NCBI GenBank assembly: GCA_963978545.1
Contig: OZ021729.1
Location: 11,601,001 to 11,665,000 of the forward strand
Reading direction: 5' to 3'
Source of the DNA: Linyphia triangularis
Lineage: Eukaryota > Arthropoda > Arachnida > Araneae > Linyphiidae
DNA: 64,000 bases
The position numbers and the translations under genes were made by a program. Below, piece after piece: positions 35,578 to 48,526 of the stretch; within the stretch, counting starts at the first letter, position 1, and every line of letters begins with the position of its first letter. The notes beneath the pieces are model-generated. The model saw nothing but the letters and a program-made list of their open reading frames with translations, was not told the origin of the DNA and made no database searches.

Positions 35578-35782
35578 ATTACAGCAGAGAAATAGCAAAT
35601 GAAAAAACAACCCGAAAAAGACATACTTGTCGGTTATAGTAACCCCGTCAGGGGATGACTACCATACATACAATTTTTATAAGTTGGAGTTGATTATGGT
35701 AGTCACTCCCTGATGGGGTTATTATAATCGACAGGTATGCTTTTTTCCAGATGTTTTCCATTTGTTATTTCTCTGCAGTAAT
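35578..35782. repeat. Inverted repeat with about 88-bp arms
   Basis: The left arm 35578-35666 (ATTACAGCAGAGAAATAGCA, AACCCCGTCAGGGGATGACT) pairs with the complement of 35695-35782 (ATTACTGCAGAGAAATAACA, AACCCCATCAGGGAGTGACT). The spacer is 28 bp. It could be a small foldback element or a folded RNA relic; the identity of the arms is roughly 85 percent by eye. Confidence 0.88.
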
Positions 35783-35889
35783 TTCAATAACTACAAATGT
35801 TGTCGTGGGGATTTAGCTCCGTTAACTTGGTTGGTTGATTTTAACTTAAACTTCTTTACAGAGGTCATGTTTTTTTTATTTATTTTTTT

Positions 35890-36086
35890 ATTTATTATTA
35901 TTATTATTATTGTTATTGTTATTGTTATTAATATTATTATTAATATTATTATTAATATTATTATTAATATTATTATTAATACTATTATTTATATTATTAA
36001 TATTATTAATAATATTAATAATATTATTATTAATACTATTATTATTAATACTATTATTATTATTATTAATATTATTATTATTATTT
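35890..36086. repeat. ATT/AAT microsatellite with variants
   Basis: TTATTATTA runs are punctuated by TAATATTATTAT and GTTATT units. The 140- and 73-codon frames crossing this stretch are translations of the repeat. Confidence 0.96.
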
Positions 36087-37324
36087 TTTTTTTTTTGCTT
36101 GAAATTTATACTGATTTGTCATGTTCATTAACGTATATTACATATAAAGCAACTGGAAGAAAAAATGTATTTCCAATTTACTAAAAACTAAGCTATATAT
36201 ATATCTATTGATGTTAAAGATTTGAGTACAAAAAAACAACGAAATCTTTAAAACTGGTGTGTTTTGAATGAAAAAAATCCTAGAATCAACCCAAGGTGTT
36301 TATTTTGTTTTGAATTTTTTCAGTGGCTTTTTATCATATTTAAAGGAATAGAAACTTCGAGATTTTATTTTGTTTTATTCGAAAAGTTTTTTCTCGTGAA
36401 TCGGCTTCTTAAATCATTTTATGCTGAGTAGGGGCGAAATAGAAAAAAATGTTCGGAAAGAAAATCCCACAAATGCTAGTGAAGGCATTCGTGAATTTTT
36501 ACGAAATTCACAACATGATCTCTAGCAACGTGTTATGGAGTAAGCCAAAATATTTTAGAGTTTTTGTTCTCGTTTTTTGCTTATATCTCTTGTATAGCTA
36601 TTTTACGCTTTTATTCTGAATGTGTAAATCAAATTTGCGTGCTGTGGGCATTGACGCCGTTTGAATAAAAGTTGCATTGCTTATTCAAAAGTATTCTAAA
36701 CAGGATGCTTATTTCTTTGTTCTACGAAAACAGTGGCGCTCAAATCTTATTTAAAATATTTAATCAGAATGACGCTGCTATAAAATTTGTTTACTTATAA
36801 AAGTATTACCTGATATACATTATTTTATGTAATATTAATAATAGTTTGCACTTTGAAAGCGAGAGCGAATCAACTCTTTTCATTCCTAAAATCATGCTGA
36901 AGAACTTGCACAAGTGAGGAAAATGAATGTCTTTTGTATTTTCTAGTGTTATCCAACGAATATATTTGAACAGTGCAATTATTTTTTATCTTTGTGCTTT
37001 CAATTAATCAAAAATCGAGTTTGAAATCAAAACAAAAGTCACGTGACCAAAAACGCATAAAAACCGTGACGTAGTTACGCAGAGATTCCGTCGAAAATCC
37101 GAGGAGGAACCTGGTCTAAAACAGGTTTTAGACTGGTTCATCATTTGCGTGTTGATGTCACACGCGTAAGTAGCTTTTCCCTCCAAATCGCAAAGGGAAA
37201 AACTAAATATGTGTTTTAACTATCTATCCGAGCTCAAATTTTTTAAAGAATGATATTGTTTTTCATGATTTTTTCTCTATTTTTATTTAACAATAAAACC
37301 AAAAAGCGTGAAAGTTCCTCATTG
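36087..37324. other. Unannotated DNA
   Basis: No gene recognised. It contains a GTCACGTGAC palindrome at 37038, listed separately. Confidence 0.4.
37038..37047. promoter_or_regulatory. GTCACGTGAC palindromic E-box
   Basis: A perfect 10-bp palindrome identical to the bHLH-zip core (USF/TFE-type, CLEAR-like). It is followed by CGTGACGTAG, a CRE-like word, at 37065. Function is unproven. Confidence 0.35.
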
Positions 37325-37960
37325 AGAGTATTCATATTTTAGTAATAATTAGTAGCATTTATACTTTAGTAATAATTAGTAGCTTTTTATATTTTAGTAA
37401 TAATTAGTAGCTTTTTATATTTTAGAAATAATTAGCATTATTTATATTTTAAAAATAATTAGCATTATTTATATTTTAAAAATAATTAGCAATATTTATA
37501 TTTTAGAAATAATTAGCAATATTTAAATTTTAGAAATAATTAGCAATATTTAAATTTTAGAAATAATTAGCAATATTTAAAATTTAGAAATAATTAGCAA
37601 TATTTATATTTTAGAAATAATTAGCAATATTTATATTTTAGTAATAATTATTTATATTTTAGTGTTATTTGGCAACAATGCTATTTACTAATATTTTAAT
37701 AATAATCAGTAGTATTAATATTTTAGGAATAACTTATTTATTTATATTTTATACCTAGTATGATTAGTAGTATCAATAATATATAATCAATAATATTTAT
37801 ATTTTATTAATAATTAGAAGTGTTTATAATTTAGTAGAAATTAATGTATTTAAATTTTAGTAATAATTGTATTTTAACTACAATTAGTAGTATTTGTATT
37901 TTAGGAATAACTTATTCATTTATATTTTATGCTTAGTATGATTAGTAGTTTCAATAGTAT
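37325..37960. repeat. 28-29-bp minisatellite, left half
   Basis: Units such as TATTTTAGTAATAATTAGTA and its TAGAAATAATTAGCAATATT variants repeat about every 28-29 bp. The block is cut by the Tc1 element and continues at 39194 with the same unit, so it existed before the insertion. Confidence 0.93.
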
Positions 37961-37961
37961 A

Positions 37962-39191
37962 CACTATATGGCCAAAAGTATCCGGACACCCCTTAAAAAA
38001 GTGGTTCTGGCGAGTGACGCAATTTGCTACGCAATTGAAAGCTATAAAAGTGTTGGTAGTGGTTTGTCAGATTGTATTTATGCGTTTGTGAGGCAATGAG
38101 TAAGTCAAAGGAGCTTAGTGAGTTTGATCGTGGCAGAATAGTGGGATGCCACCTTTGTGGGAAATCAGTTCGTGAGATTGCGGACATTCTACAGTAGCCT
38201 AAATCCACTGTGAGTGATGTAATTGTGAAGTGGAAACGTTGAGGCAGTGAAACAGCAGAAAAACGAACCGGTGGGCCGAAAACACTTGGTGAACGCAGCC
38301 GCAGAACTCTGAAAAGGGTAGTGAAACTAAATCGCAAGTCCTCGTTGGTGGAAATTTCTCAGGAGTTCCAAAGTTTATCAGGCGTTAGTGTTAGCAGCAG
38401 GACTGTCAGTCGAGAGTTAAAAGACTTGGGATTCCATGGTCGTGCAGCCACTCACAAGCCGAACATCACTCCACAGAATGCTAAGCATCGATTGCAATGG
38501 TGTAGAGCTCACCGTCATTGGACTGTGGACATGTGGAAAACTGTTCTTTGGAGTGATGAATCTCGCTTTACAGTCTGGCAGTCGGATGGACGCGTCTGGG
38601 TTTGGCGGATGCCCGGCGAACATTTCTAGAGTGACTGCATTATGCCGACTGTTAAGTTTGATGGTGGAAGCATAATGGTGTGGGTGTGTTTCTCGTGGTT
38701 TGGCCTGGGTCCGTTAGTTCCTGTGGTTGGAAACATGAACTCTGAAATGTATGTGGACATTCTGGACAATGCTGCACTCCCAACTCTATGGCAATATTTC
38801 GGGGAAGGCCCATTTCTCTTCCAGCAGGATAACTGCTCCATTCACACATCGAGGCTTGCACAGACGTGGTTTGACGAAATGGGTGTTCAAAAACTGGACT
38901 GGCCTTCTCAGATCCCCGATCTAAATCCCATAGAACACCTTTGGGACGAATTAGAGCGCAGATTACGTAGCCAGCCAAATCGACCATCTTCACTACAAGC
39001 ACTCACTTCAGCTGTGATGGACGCCTGGAAGGCAATTCCTATGGTCACCTATCAAAAATTGGTGGAATGTCTTCCCAAACGTGTGCAGGCTGTCATCGAT
39101 GCAAAAGAGGGACCAACATCATATTAATATGTGCCTCAGGACGTTCTAAGTCTATACCACTGGATGTCCGGATACTTTTGGCCAGATAGTG
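37962..39191 (+). mobile_element. Tc1-like transposon, degenerate copy (1230 bp)
   Basis: TA target duplications (37960-37961 and 39192-39193) flank inverted ends CACTATATGGCCAAAAGTAT and, complemented, CACTATCTGGCCAAAAGTAT, continuing through CCGGACA. The full-length element encloses a single transposase frame (38096-39127) with three stop codons. It was inserted into a TA within the 28-29-bp minisatellite. It is complete in structure, but its product can no longer be made, so it can move only if a related active transposase is present. Confidence 0.96.
38096..39127 (+). pseudogene. Tc1-type transposase pseudogene (DD34E, three stops)
   Basis: The protein would bind the inverted ends and catalyse cut-and-paste DNA transposition in the nucleus. 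One frame of 343 codons runs from the ATG at 38096 to TAA at 39127 with no frameshift, a normal length for Tc1 transposases (about 340 residues). The first 120 or so residues form the paired-like helix-turn-helix region (KSVREIADIL, then VSSRTVSREL). The catalytic triad is complete: D154 in LWSDESRF, D245 in QQDNCSIH, E280 in [12 protein letters not shown], with 34 residues between the last two. In-frame stops occur at codons 34 (TAG), 49 (TGA) and 178 (TAG). They fit CAG-to-TAG and CGA-to-TGA type decay. A few hundred bases either side are not coding. The start codon choice follows the family length and the position after the left inverted end. Confidence 0.95.
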
Positions 39192-39193
39192 TA

Positions 39194-39840
39194 TAATCAG
39201 TAATATTTATATTATAGTAATAATTATTGAAGTTTTAGTAATAATTGTATTTTAGCTATAATTAGTAGTATTTGTATTTTAATAATAATTATTTATATTT
39301 TAGTGTTAATTCGCAGCAATGCTATTTTATTTACTACTATTTTAGTAATAATCAATAATATTTATATTTTAGGAAAAATTAATATATTTATATTTTATAG
39401 TTAGTATAATTAGTAGTATCAATAGTATATAATCAGTAGTATTTATATTTTAGTATAATTTAATGAATTTAAATTTTAGTAATAATTGTATTTTAGCAAT
39501 AATTAGTAGTATTTGTATTTTAGGAATAATTAGTAGTATTTGTATTTTAGGAATAATTAGTAGTATTTCTATTTTAGTAATAATTTTACTTGTATTTTAG
39601 CAATAATTAGTATTTAGATTTTAGTAATAATTAGTAGTAATGCTATTTTAGTATTATTTAGCAGCAAAGTTAAGTTTAAGTTGTAGCAATGCTATTAAAT
39701 GCCATTTTAGAAACGATTGATAGTAATACTACTTTAATATTACTTCGTATTAATACTCTTTCGAAACAATTATTAGTAATACTATTTTAGTAATAATTAC
39801 ATTTTAAGAAATAATTAGTAATACCTTATTATATATTTGC
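39194..39840. repeat. 28-29-bp minisatellite, right half
   Basis: The same TATTTTAGTAATAATTAGTA-type units continue after the Tc1 element, becoming irregular beyond about 39660. Confidence 0.9.
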
Positions 39841-41503
39841 GTGTTTGTGATGATAGTTTTTGTTTAGGTAAAATGACGCACTATGAATAAAATATAAAAA
39901 TTATTATTGATCTTTACATTTTGAAAATCACTGTTGATCCTCGAAATAAAATAAAATTATTTATTGTACATAGAAAAAAAAATGAAAAAAAAAATTGTGA
40001 AGCCATTTCCGTTTGCTTAATACCCAAACTGTTCTATACCTACAACAAGCAAGATAACTACAAATAATTTATCTTGTAAACAACAACCACCCAAAACTAA
40101 ACAACAAAATTAATTACCCGGAAGTTGCTTTAATCAATTTCAGCAAAGAGTAATAACACTGAGAGTGAAATTAATAAATTTACTTTCGAGTATTTGGAAT
40201 ACTTGAAAATTATTAGGTACTCAAGTATCATTATTTTAAGATTTATTTGGATTTTAAGTGATACACTCATTAATCAAATTGTTATGAAATGGGAATTGAA
40301 TAAAGGTAAAACTTTGTAGGGCAGTAAATTTTAATCCAAAGATGTCGGTGCTTAAAGATTTACATATTTTATCCATTAGTTTATAGCCAGCTGCAAAGAA
40401 ATAGCAGCACATTTTTTGTGTCTGATAATCTTTCTGGGTTGACGTCTCTAATATCTACAAAGAAAACACTGATTTGATCTTACCTCATTTAATCTGCATG
40501 ATACATTAAAAAAAAATTTTGCGCATTAACAGGAACATACTTTATTGATAACATCGCTTTATATGAAAACTTGACTGATTAATTACTTATCTTAACGTTT
40601 AATGTCAACTACCAAATTATTTTTATACATACTAAATTTATTAACCATTTATTAAAGAACTAAATCAAACATAATTATCAGCTTCGTTCCTATGCATATA
40701 AAATAATATCGATTCCAATTAATAATTAAATTACAATTTTCTTTTTCTTAATTATACTTCAATAGTACCCTTTAGTTTCAATTAATCTTCATCCCTCCAA
40801 AAAAATATAAGTCTTCCATACATCTTAATAAACCATCCACTTCTCCCAAAACTATCTTCCAATTTTCTTATATATCTCATACTAATTCTTTAAAGTCGTT
40901 AGAAAATTAAGCCTGCTGAGTAAGTTAAAGTAAATGAAATTCCAATTTTTCTTACGGTTGTCTCATAGCTAGATATAAAATTAATTAGCGTGTGCTTAAT
41001 TATATATCTCCCTTTCTTTCTAAAACAAAACTTCAATAAGATGAAAGTTATCGATTTCGGCCTGCTTCTATTGAAAATGGACTCAATAAGATCTTTGAAA
41101 AGTCCACAGCTTATAATGAAGTCTCTGGGTAATGAAAAATAAATGCTGCTTTGTATTGAGGACACTGGAATTCACTGTGAGAAGTTCCTGTGGAGTTATA
41201 ATGCATGATTAATGATGGGAGCGTTATAAATGGGTAAATTGGGATTAAACTTCGTGAAAATAAGTTTTTTTATAGGACTTCATGTAATGAAATGAATTTA
41301 GAATTCTAGTTTTTCTTGTATTAATTTTTTTTAGTTCATTTCTTAAAGAACAGATAACTGATTATTTAAATAAAGCTTTAACTTTCTTTATCACGTAACA
41401 TATTTTCAAAAATTAATTATGCATTGCATAAATCTTTTTTATCCTAAAAATGGTTTTTTATATGATAAAAATAGTTTTTTCCCTTGTACATAATTTCTGG
41501 ATG
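39841..41503. other. Unannotated AT-rich DNA
   Basis: No gene, RNA or repeat recognised. An 88-codon minus-strand frame at 40899-41165 has no domain features. Confidence 0.4.
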
Positions 41504-41531
41504 TTTTTTTTTTTTTTTTTGGGGGGGGGGG
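41504..41531. repeat. Adjacent T17 and G11 homopolymers
   Basis: A run of about 17 T is followed directly by 11 G. It precedes a family D copy, whose other copies also have a T-run leader. Confidence 0.9.
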
Positions 41532-41559
41532 ATATCCCTTTTTTTTTCCTTTATATAAA

Positions 41560-41835
41560 AGAAAAATTGATAAAGGATATACCAATTTAAAAGCTGACGC
41601 CTACGCTTCTGACTAATAGTTTATTTACGATTCCACATTGTGTTTTTTGTTTAAAGATCAAAGTTAAAAAATCAGAAGTAGTCTGAAAATGTTGAGAAGT
41701 TATGATATTATGCAGTAGATGGCAGTTCTATAGAAAAGATAAATTTATGCCCGTTGAGAATACCAAAGGAATCTTATGACTCAACAATCGGATACAATAT
41801 CTAACACTGTAAAGTTTCTAAAAACTAATTCCGCT
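41560..41835 (+). repeat. Dispersed repeat family D copy
   Basis: ATACCAATTTAAAAGCTGAC, CGCTTCTGACTAATAG, TTTACGATTCCACATTGTG, GCAGTAGATGGCAGTTCTAT and GTTGAGAATACCAAAGG follow the family order seen at 20100-20290. Confidence 0.75.
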
Positions 41836-41936
41836 AAGCAATATTAAAGGACCACTAGTGTAATAAGATATTTTTTATGTAATAAAATAGTTTTTTAACT
41901 TTTAAAACTAAAATTGCTTGTATTAAAAGTGAATAG

Positions 41937-43535
<1,599 letters not shown>

Positions 43536-45295
43536 TTCGTGAGAGAGAGAGTGTATGTTATTCTCATTCTTTGAGAAAATCGTTTTATTTGTTTCAAAAA
43601 TGTTTATTATCTGTAAGTTAATTTCTGACAAGTTTTATTATTAGGCTCTATTCAATGACGTGCAGATGCACTAAACTGATATAAAAATTACTCGGAAGAG
43701 GGTTGATTTCTTTTTACTTCTAGGTTTACTATAGAAAATGTATTCAAACTTATAAAGTCCAAATTATAATGTATTATAATTAATGGGTTGTACTTAATAT
43801 TATCCCAAGAAAAATGTAAAAACTTGAAGTCATGTTTATATTAATTACTAATAAAAAAAAGTTACATATACATTTGTTTTTAATAGTGATTACATAAATA
43901 TTAAGCGGTCAGTGATAGATGTATTCCTTACCTCTATCACTAACTACAGAAAGTATATTGGGACCTATACACTTACGTAGTGTAATTTATTATAATCCAA
44001 GAATTCGTAATAAAATTTTTCTAAACAAAAACGACAAGTTTCATAATGTCATTTTTATACCACTCACAAATCAAAAGAGATGCATCTGTACTTATAACAA
44101 ATAAGTTTTTATTATAATATTCAAAAAAAGAAGAAAAAAAAATTCCTTGAAAAAGAACACACACAAAGGAAATGGATTTCTTGAATTTCTTTTGTGAATT
44201 TGTTAGGGCTCTTTACTCCAAACTAACTGCAAGAAAATGTTTCTTAAGCGCATTTTATCAAGAGCATTTACCAAAAATGACAAAAGAAACATAATTCTGA
44301 AGATTTCATTTTATTACATCACACCCCATCTTGCCTCAAAAGATAACTACTTACCATCAAAAGATAACTATTTTCACGTGCCTGAGTTGATCCCACTGCC
44401 ATTTTCATCACACAAGTTGAAAAATTCCCGCCATTTTCTTTTTAGCACTACATTTCCCTCGGCTGACCCTTTCCTAGCACGCGCCCTTACAAAAAAGAAC
44501 AAGAAACGAATAAAACTCATTATTCAGCCTTGTGTCACGTGACTGTGGACGTGAGCGGAGTTGTGATGTTTCGTTCCTGAGTTGGCGCTGAAATGTTGAC
44601 ATTCTGTCGATTTTTTCCCCTCTGCGTTCTCCCTTTCGTCAACTTTTACTTCCCTCTCTTTTGGGGGTTATTCTACCAGCTTTTCCTGTCTTTGTTTATT
44701 TTTTAAGTTTCTGCATGCTATTTGGAGAAATATATGAAGTGAGTCGTGTTTGAAGACAAACAAGTATTGCGTGATTTTGAAAAAGAATGGGTTGCGCTCT
44801 TTTTGGAACAATGCGTTGTTCCTTTTATTGTGTTTAGAAGCATAGTGCTTCTGGGGAGAAGGGTTTGTTTCAGATTTATGTGCTTTGCCCTGGAGCAAAT
44901 GTTTACATTCTGCAGGAGAATAGATTGGGAGATGTCTTTTTAGTGAATTATTACACTTTAATTTGCCCTGGAACTGTTAACGGAAGTCAGCTAATCCTAA
45001 ATATATCACTGATTGTTTTTTTGTTTTTAAATACATATCGTTTGCTTTATTGAAATGTAAACTTTCAGGTTTTGTATAATGTTTGCGATGATGTTTGAAA
45101 TTTTAAATTTAATCATTTGTGTTTTGTTTTATTACTTATTTAAAATATTAATAATTCTGTAACGAAAACATTTTTAATTTACGGTGATTTGGCATTATGA
45201 TTTTAACAACTTGACTACTAATTTAAGAGATATTCATTTAAACTTTGCATATCAACAAATTCTATTTTGCACTGTAGGTGGAAAACGGACCCAAC
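43536..45295. other. Unannotated DNA; GC-richer patch 44300-44940
   Basis: The patch has mixed composition, two CACGTG words and frames of 60-101 codons on both strands without recognisable domains. It could be a regulatory or conserved block; conservation cannot be judged here. Confidence 0.4.
44534..44543. promoter_or_regulatory. GTCACGTGAC palindromic E-box
   Basis: Second perfect copy of the 10-bp palindrome found at 37038. It is followed by GTGGACGTGAGCGG. A further CACGTG lies at about 44376. Possible bHLH-zip site; function unproven. Confidence 0.35.
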
Positions 45296-45296
45296 T

Positions 45297-45460
45297 GCCA
45301 TTGATGTGCAATAGCAATTGCTATTGATGTGCAATAGCAACTGTTATTGATGTGCAATAGCAACTGTTATTGATGTACAATAGCAACTACTATTGATATG
45401 TAATAGAAAATTGCTATTGATTTGCAATAAAAACTGTTATTTAATTGCAATAGCAGCTCT
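45297..45460. repeat. 23-bp tandem repeat, about seven copies
   Basis: Units of ATTGATGTGCAATAGCAACT plus GTT start at about 45300, 45323 and 45346 and continue with increasing change to about 45460. Confidence 0.94.
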
Positions 45461-45905
45461 GCTAGTTCACAGTACGATATTTTAAAGTTTTTATCCAACA
45501 CAAAATATTCATTATTAAAAGAACATTTTTATTATTTGTAGGTGCTAGTGGATGTACCACTGCTCTTCATACTTCACAGTTATGAACAGAAAACTTTGAT
45601 TTTCGTATTTTTCAATAAATAAACAATATTTCAAAACTATTCCAGTCATAATTAAACATATTCTTTTAAGTAAAAAAATCAGTGAAGCAATATATAAATA
45701 GGTTTCTCGACTCATTACTGTATGAAATTCCAATAGTCAATCCTTAAATTTTCTACTGAAAGTGTCGTATATAATATATCGAAACAGTATTTGTATAACA
45801 ATTATTTTCATATTCCAAATTTGTTCCACAAAAATAAAATGAAGGATTCCTAAAATTTGACTTGAAATAAAATCGGAAATGCGTTGTTTGGACGATAAAT
45901 TAAAT
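45461..45905. other. Unannotated AT-rich DNA
   Basis: No feature recognised. Confidence 0.35.
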
Positions 45906-46219
45906 GAGTTGCACTTTTATTGGGAAACACGTAAAAATCGGATAAATAAATTTAAAAATTAGTTACAAAACATTGCCGATAGGTGATGCTGTATGATTTA
46001 ATGACAAAATGGGTCCTAATTAATATTAATCCTCCTAGTCTTTATTAAGGTCATAGTGCCAATTAGCTAATTTAAAAAGTTGAATTTACATTTAAACAGT
46101 GGAATAGGGAAAATAAGTGCACTTCATACAGAACAGCGCCATCTCTCGTCACATTTGTAACTATTTTTTTAAGTTCTGTGTCAGATTTTTACGAATTTCC
46201 CAATAAACAAAACAACTTG
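45906..46219. mobile_element. Foldback element, about 100-bp arms
   Basis: The left arm (TTTATTGGGAAACACGTAAA, AAATTAGTTACAAAAC, GGTGATGCTGTATGA) is mirrored by the complement of the right arm (TTTATTGGGAAATTCGTAAA, AAATAGTTACAAATG, GGCGCTGTTCTGTATGA). The loop is about 115 bp. It is non-coding, with no clear TSD. Confidence 0.8.
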
Positions 46220-46340
46220 CTCCGTTCATCCTTTCCGAATTTACTGTTTTCATTTCAAATTTAACACATTATTCAATACTTACTTTTAAAACGCATTGTA
46301 CAAATACGCATTGTACATTGTACAATACAAATACGTACTT

Positions 46341-46545
46341 TTAAGGGGACTTGGTATCCTTCATATTTTTTTTTCTATTTTAGCCTTTAAAATTATAATT
46401 TTTACGTATTTGGAAGTATTACTAAGTAAAAACTAAATTTTATTTTAAAAAAAAAAGTTCACATGTGCTCTAAATTTTCAAATTAAAAAAAAAAAAAAAA
46501 AAAAAAAAATATATCTTTTTTTTTTTTATTTTTTATATTTTCCCC

Positions 46546-46583
<38 letters not shown>

Positions 46584-47085
46584 ATTTCAATAATATACTT
46601 ACTCCAGTTTTTTTAGGCTCCGTATTTAGAATAAATAAAATAGTTTTCGAGAAAAATGATAATTACTGTACCTATCGGTGAAAAAAGCAAAAAAATCGGT
46701 TATTTTTCAACAATTAAATTTCTAAAAAAAAAATTATTTTATTACAAAATCCATGCCTATTTTAGCCAAATAGGTATTAAGAATGACACACAAAAAAAGC
46801 AAGTCATTTGATTTACATTTGCTGAAAATTCAGCATTTTGTGCAAGGTAAGAATTTCAAAAATCCCGAACCGAGAAAAATGCGTTCGAAACACAGAAGAA
46901 GCTATTGCAGCAATGCTAAATGCTCCCTAAAAATACAGTTTTTCTACAATTGCAGTTATCGGATCAGCTCAAAAACTTACCAGAGTAAGGAGAACGTTTC
47001 GAAGATTATAAACACGCCAAAAATAAAATAAATTTATATATTTTTATCAATTTTTGTGAAAACAAGAGACATCCAGTCCCCTTAC
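46341..47085. mobile_element. TTAA-type MITE (745 bp), right TTAA mutated
   Basis: The left end TTAAGGGGACTTGGTATCC is at 46341. The right end complements to GTAAGGGGACTGGATGTC, so the right target reads TTAC. It contains A-runs at about 46485-46509 and 46551-46582 and no reading frame with domain character; the 82-codon frame at 46783 is AT-rich chance. Confidence 0.75.
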
Positions 47086-47622
47086 ACTGAACAATTCGGA
47101 TTCGGTAATTCCATCTTGGTAATTAAGTAATGACCAACCTCTTACTCAAACTGATAGCTCTAAGCGCCGAATCTTACACAACCCCACATTACAAGACTTG
47201 ACAAATCTGTCATTTACCACAATCAGTGTACCGAATTACAGCAACACAAGGCATTGTTCACGGATCCATAGCCAATGGGGGTCCTCCCCTGCACTTGCAT
47301 TCCAGGAAACTCGCCATTTAACCCTTTCTCCTGCGGCCACTTCGTCCCAGTCTCATATCCGTGGCCACCCAGCTATGCATAATAATGAGACGCGCTGTCC
47401 CGATAGCCTATCAACCCTTATTCTGCCGTTAACTGGAGCTGGACCGGTTAATTACGGTTTGCGTTTTATGCATGCGAGAGGAATGGCAGAATAAACGGCA
47501 ACTTGGGACATTGTTTGGGTGTGCGATGTTGCTGCTTGAAGAGATAGGTTGGTAAAGGTCGTGGTGTTTGTTTGGGAATACTTTATAGCTCGAAGAAATT
47601 GTGGGTTCTTAAAAACCTTCTT
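47086..47622. other. GC-richer non-repetitive block between two MITEs
   Basis: It contains AGCTATGCATAATAATGAG, an octamer/homeodomain-like word at about 47372, and TTAATTACGG at 47449. A 98-codon frame (47198-47494) has no recognisable domain. It may be a conserved non-coding element. Confidence 0.35.
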
Positions 47623-48388
47623 TTAAGGGTGTCTGGGACTCAAATTTCTAAAATCTTTATTTTTAGAATTATTTTTCTGAAAATTTTTTATGCAGTAATG
47701 TATGATGCTTTAAAACTTTAAAAACTATTTTAAGTTTTCCAATTTTAAATATATATATATATATTTAATTAAAAATTATATTGCATTAATTATAATTAAT
47801 TATATATAAAATTATATTTGATATTTTCTAAATTTGATATATCTAAAAAAAATTTTTTCAAAATCACTTTATTTTTGCATAAAACTCTACTTCTTATAAT
47901 TCATTTAAAAAATTATCTTCATGATTTTTCAATAAAGTAATTAGAAAAAATTAAAAAAAATATGTTTGTGCAAAAACTGAATAAAATCCATAGTATGCTA
48001 AGCTCCAAAAGTTTTTTTTTTTTTTTTTTTTAAAGTTAAATAAAAAAAAACATAATTCATGAAGACAAATTAAAGAAATATATATGAAAAGTAATTGTGG
48101 AAAGTTGCATCGATTTATATCGAGTAATTTTTAAGTTATATCAATTTAAACTCAAAAAAGGGACAAAAAGCCATCGCAGAGAAAAACAGTTTCAAAGTTT
48201 CAAGATAGCATGTCTGAGATAAAGTTGTCATGTAACAAAAACTTAAATATTTCAAGTTCTACTAAAGATAGAAACAAAATTTATATGCCATTTTGTTTTA
48301 AAATATTTCAACAATTTTGTAGGATAATATTAAAAAAACAAAAAAAAAAATTAGAATTTAAAAAATGTTGAGTCCCAGACCCCCTTAA
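47623..48388. mobile_element. TTAA-flanked MITE (766 bp)
   Basis: TTAA at 47623-47626 and 48385-48388. Ends GGGTGTCTGGGACTCAA and, complemented, GGGGGTCTGGGACTCAA match at 16 of 17. The interior is AT-rich with a T-run at about 48012 and is not palindromic. Non-coding. Confidence 0.9.
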
Positions 48389-48526
48389 TATCAAATAAAA
48401 TATTAAAAAATATCCAATAAAAGTGAACGACTTTTTAAATAAGCTTAAATTTTAAGCAATCATTTTTAAATAGATGACAAATTTAAATTGAAAGTGAAAA
48501 AAGACAACGTGACTTCTGCAAACGAA

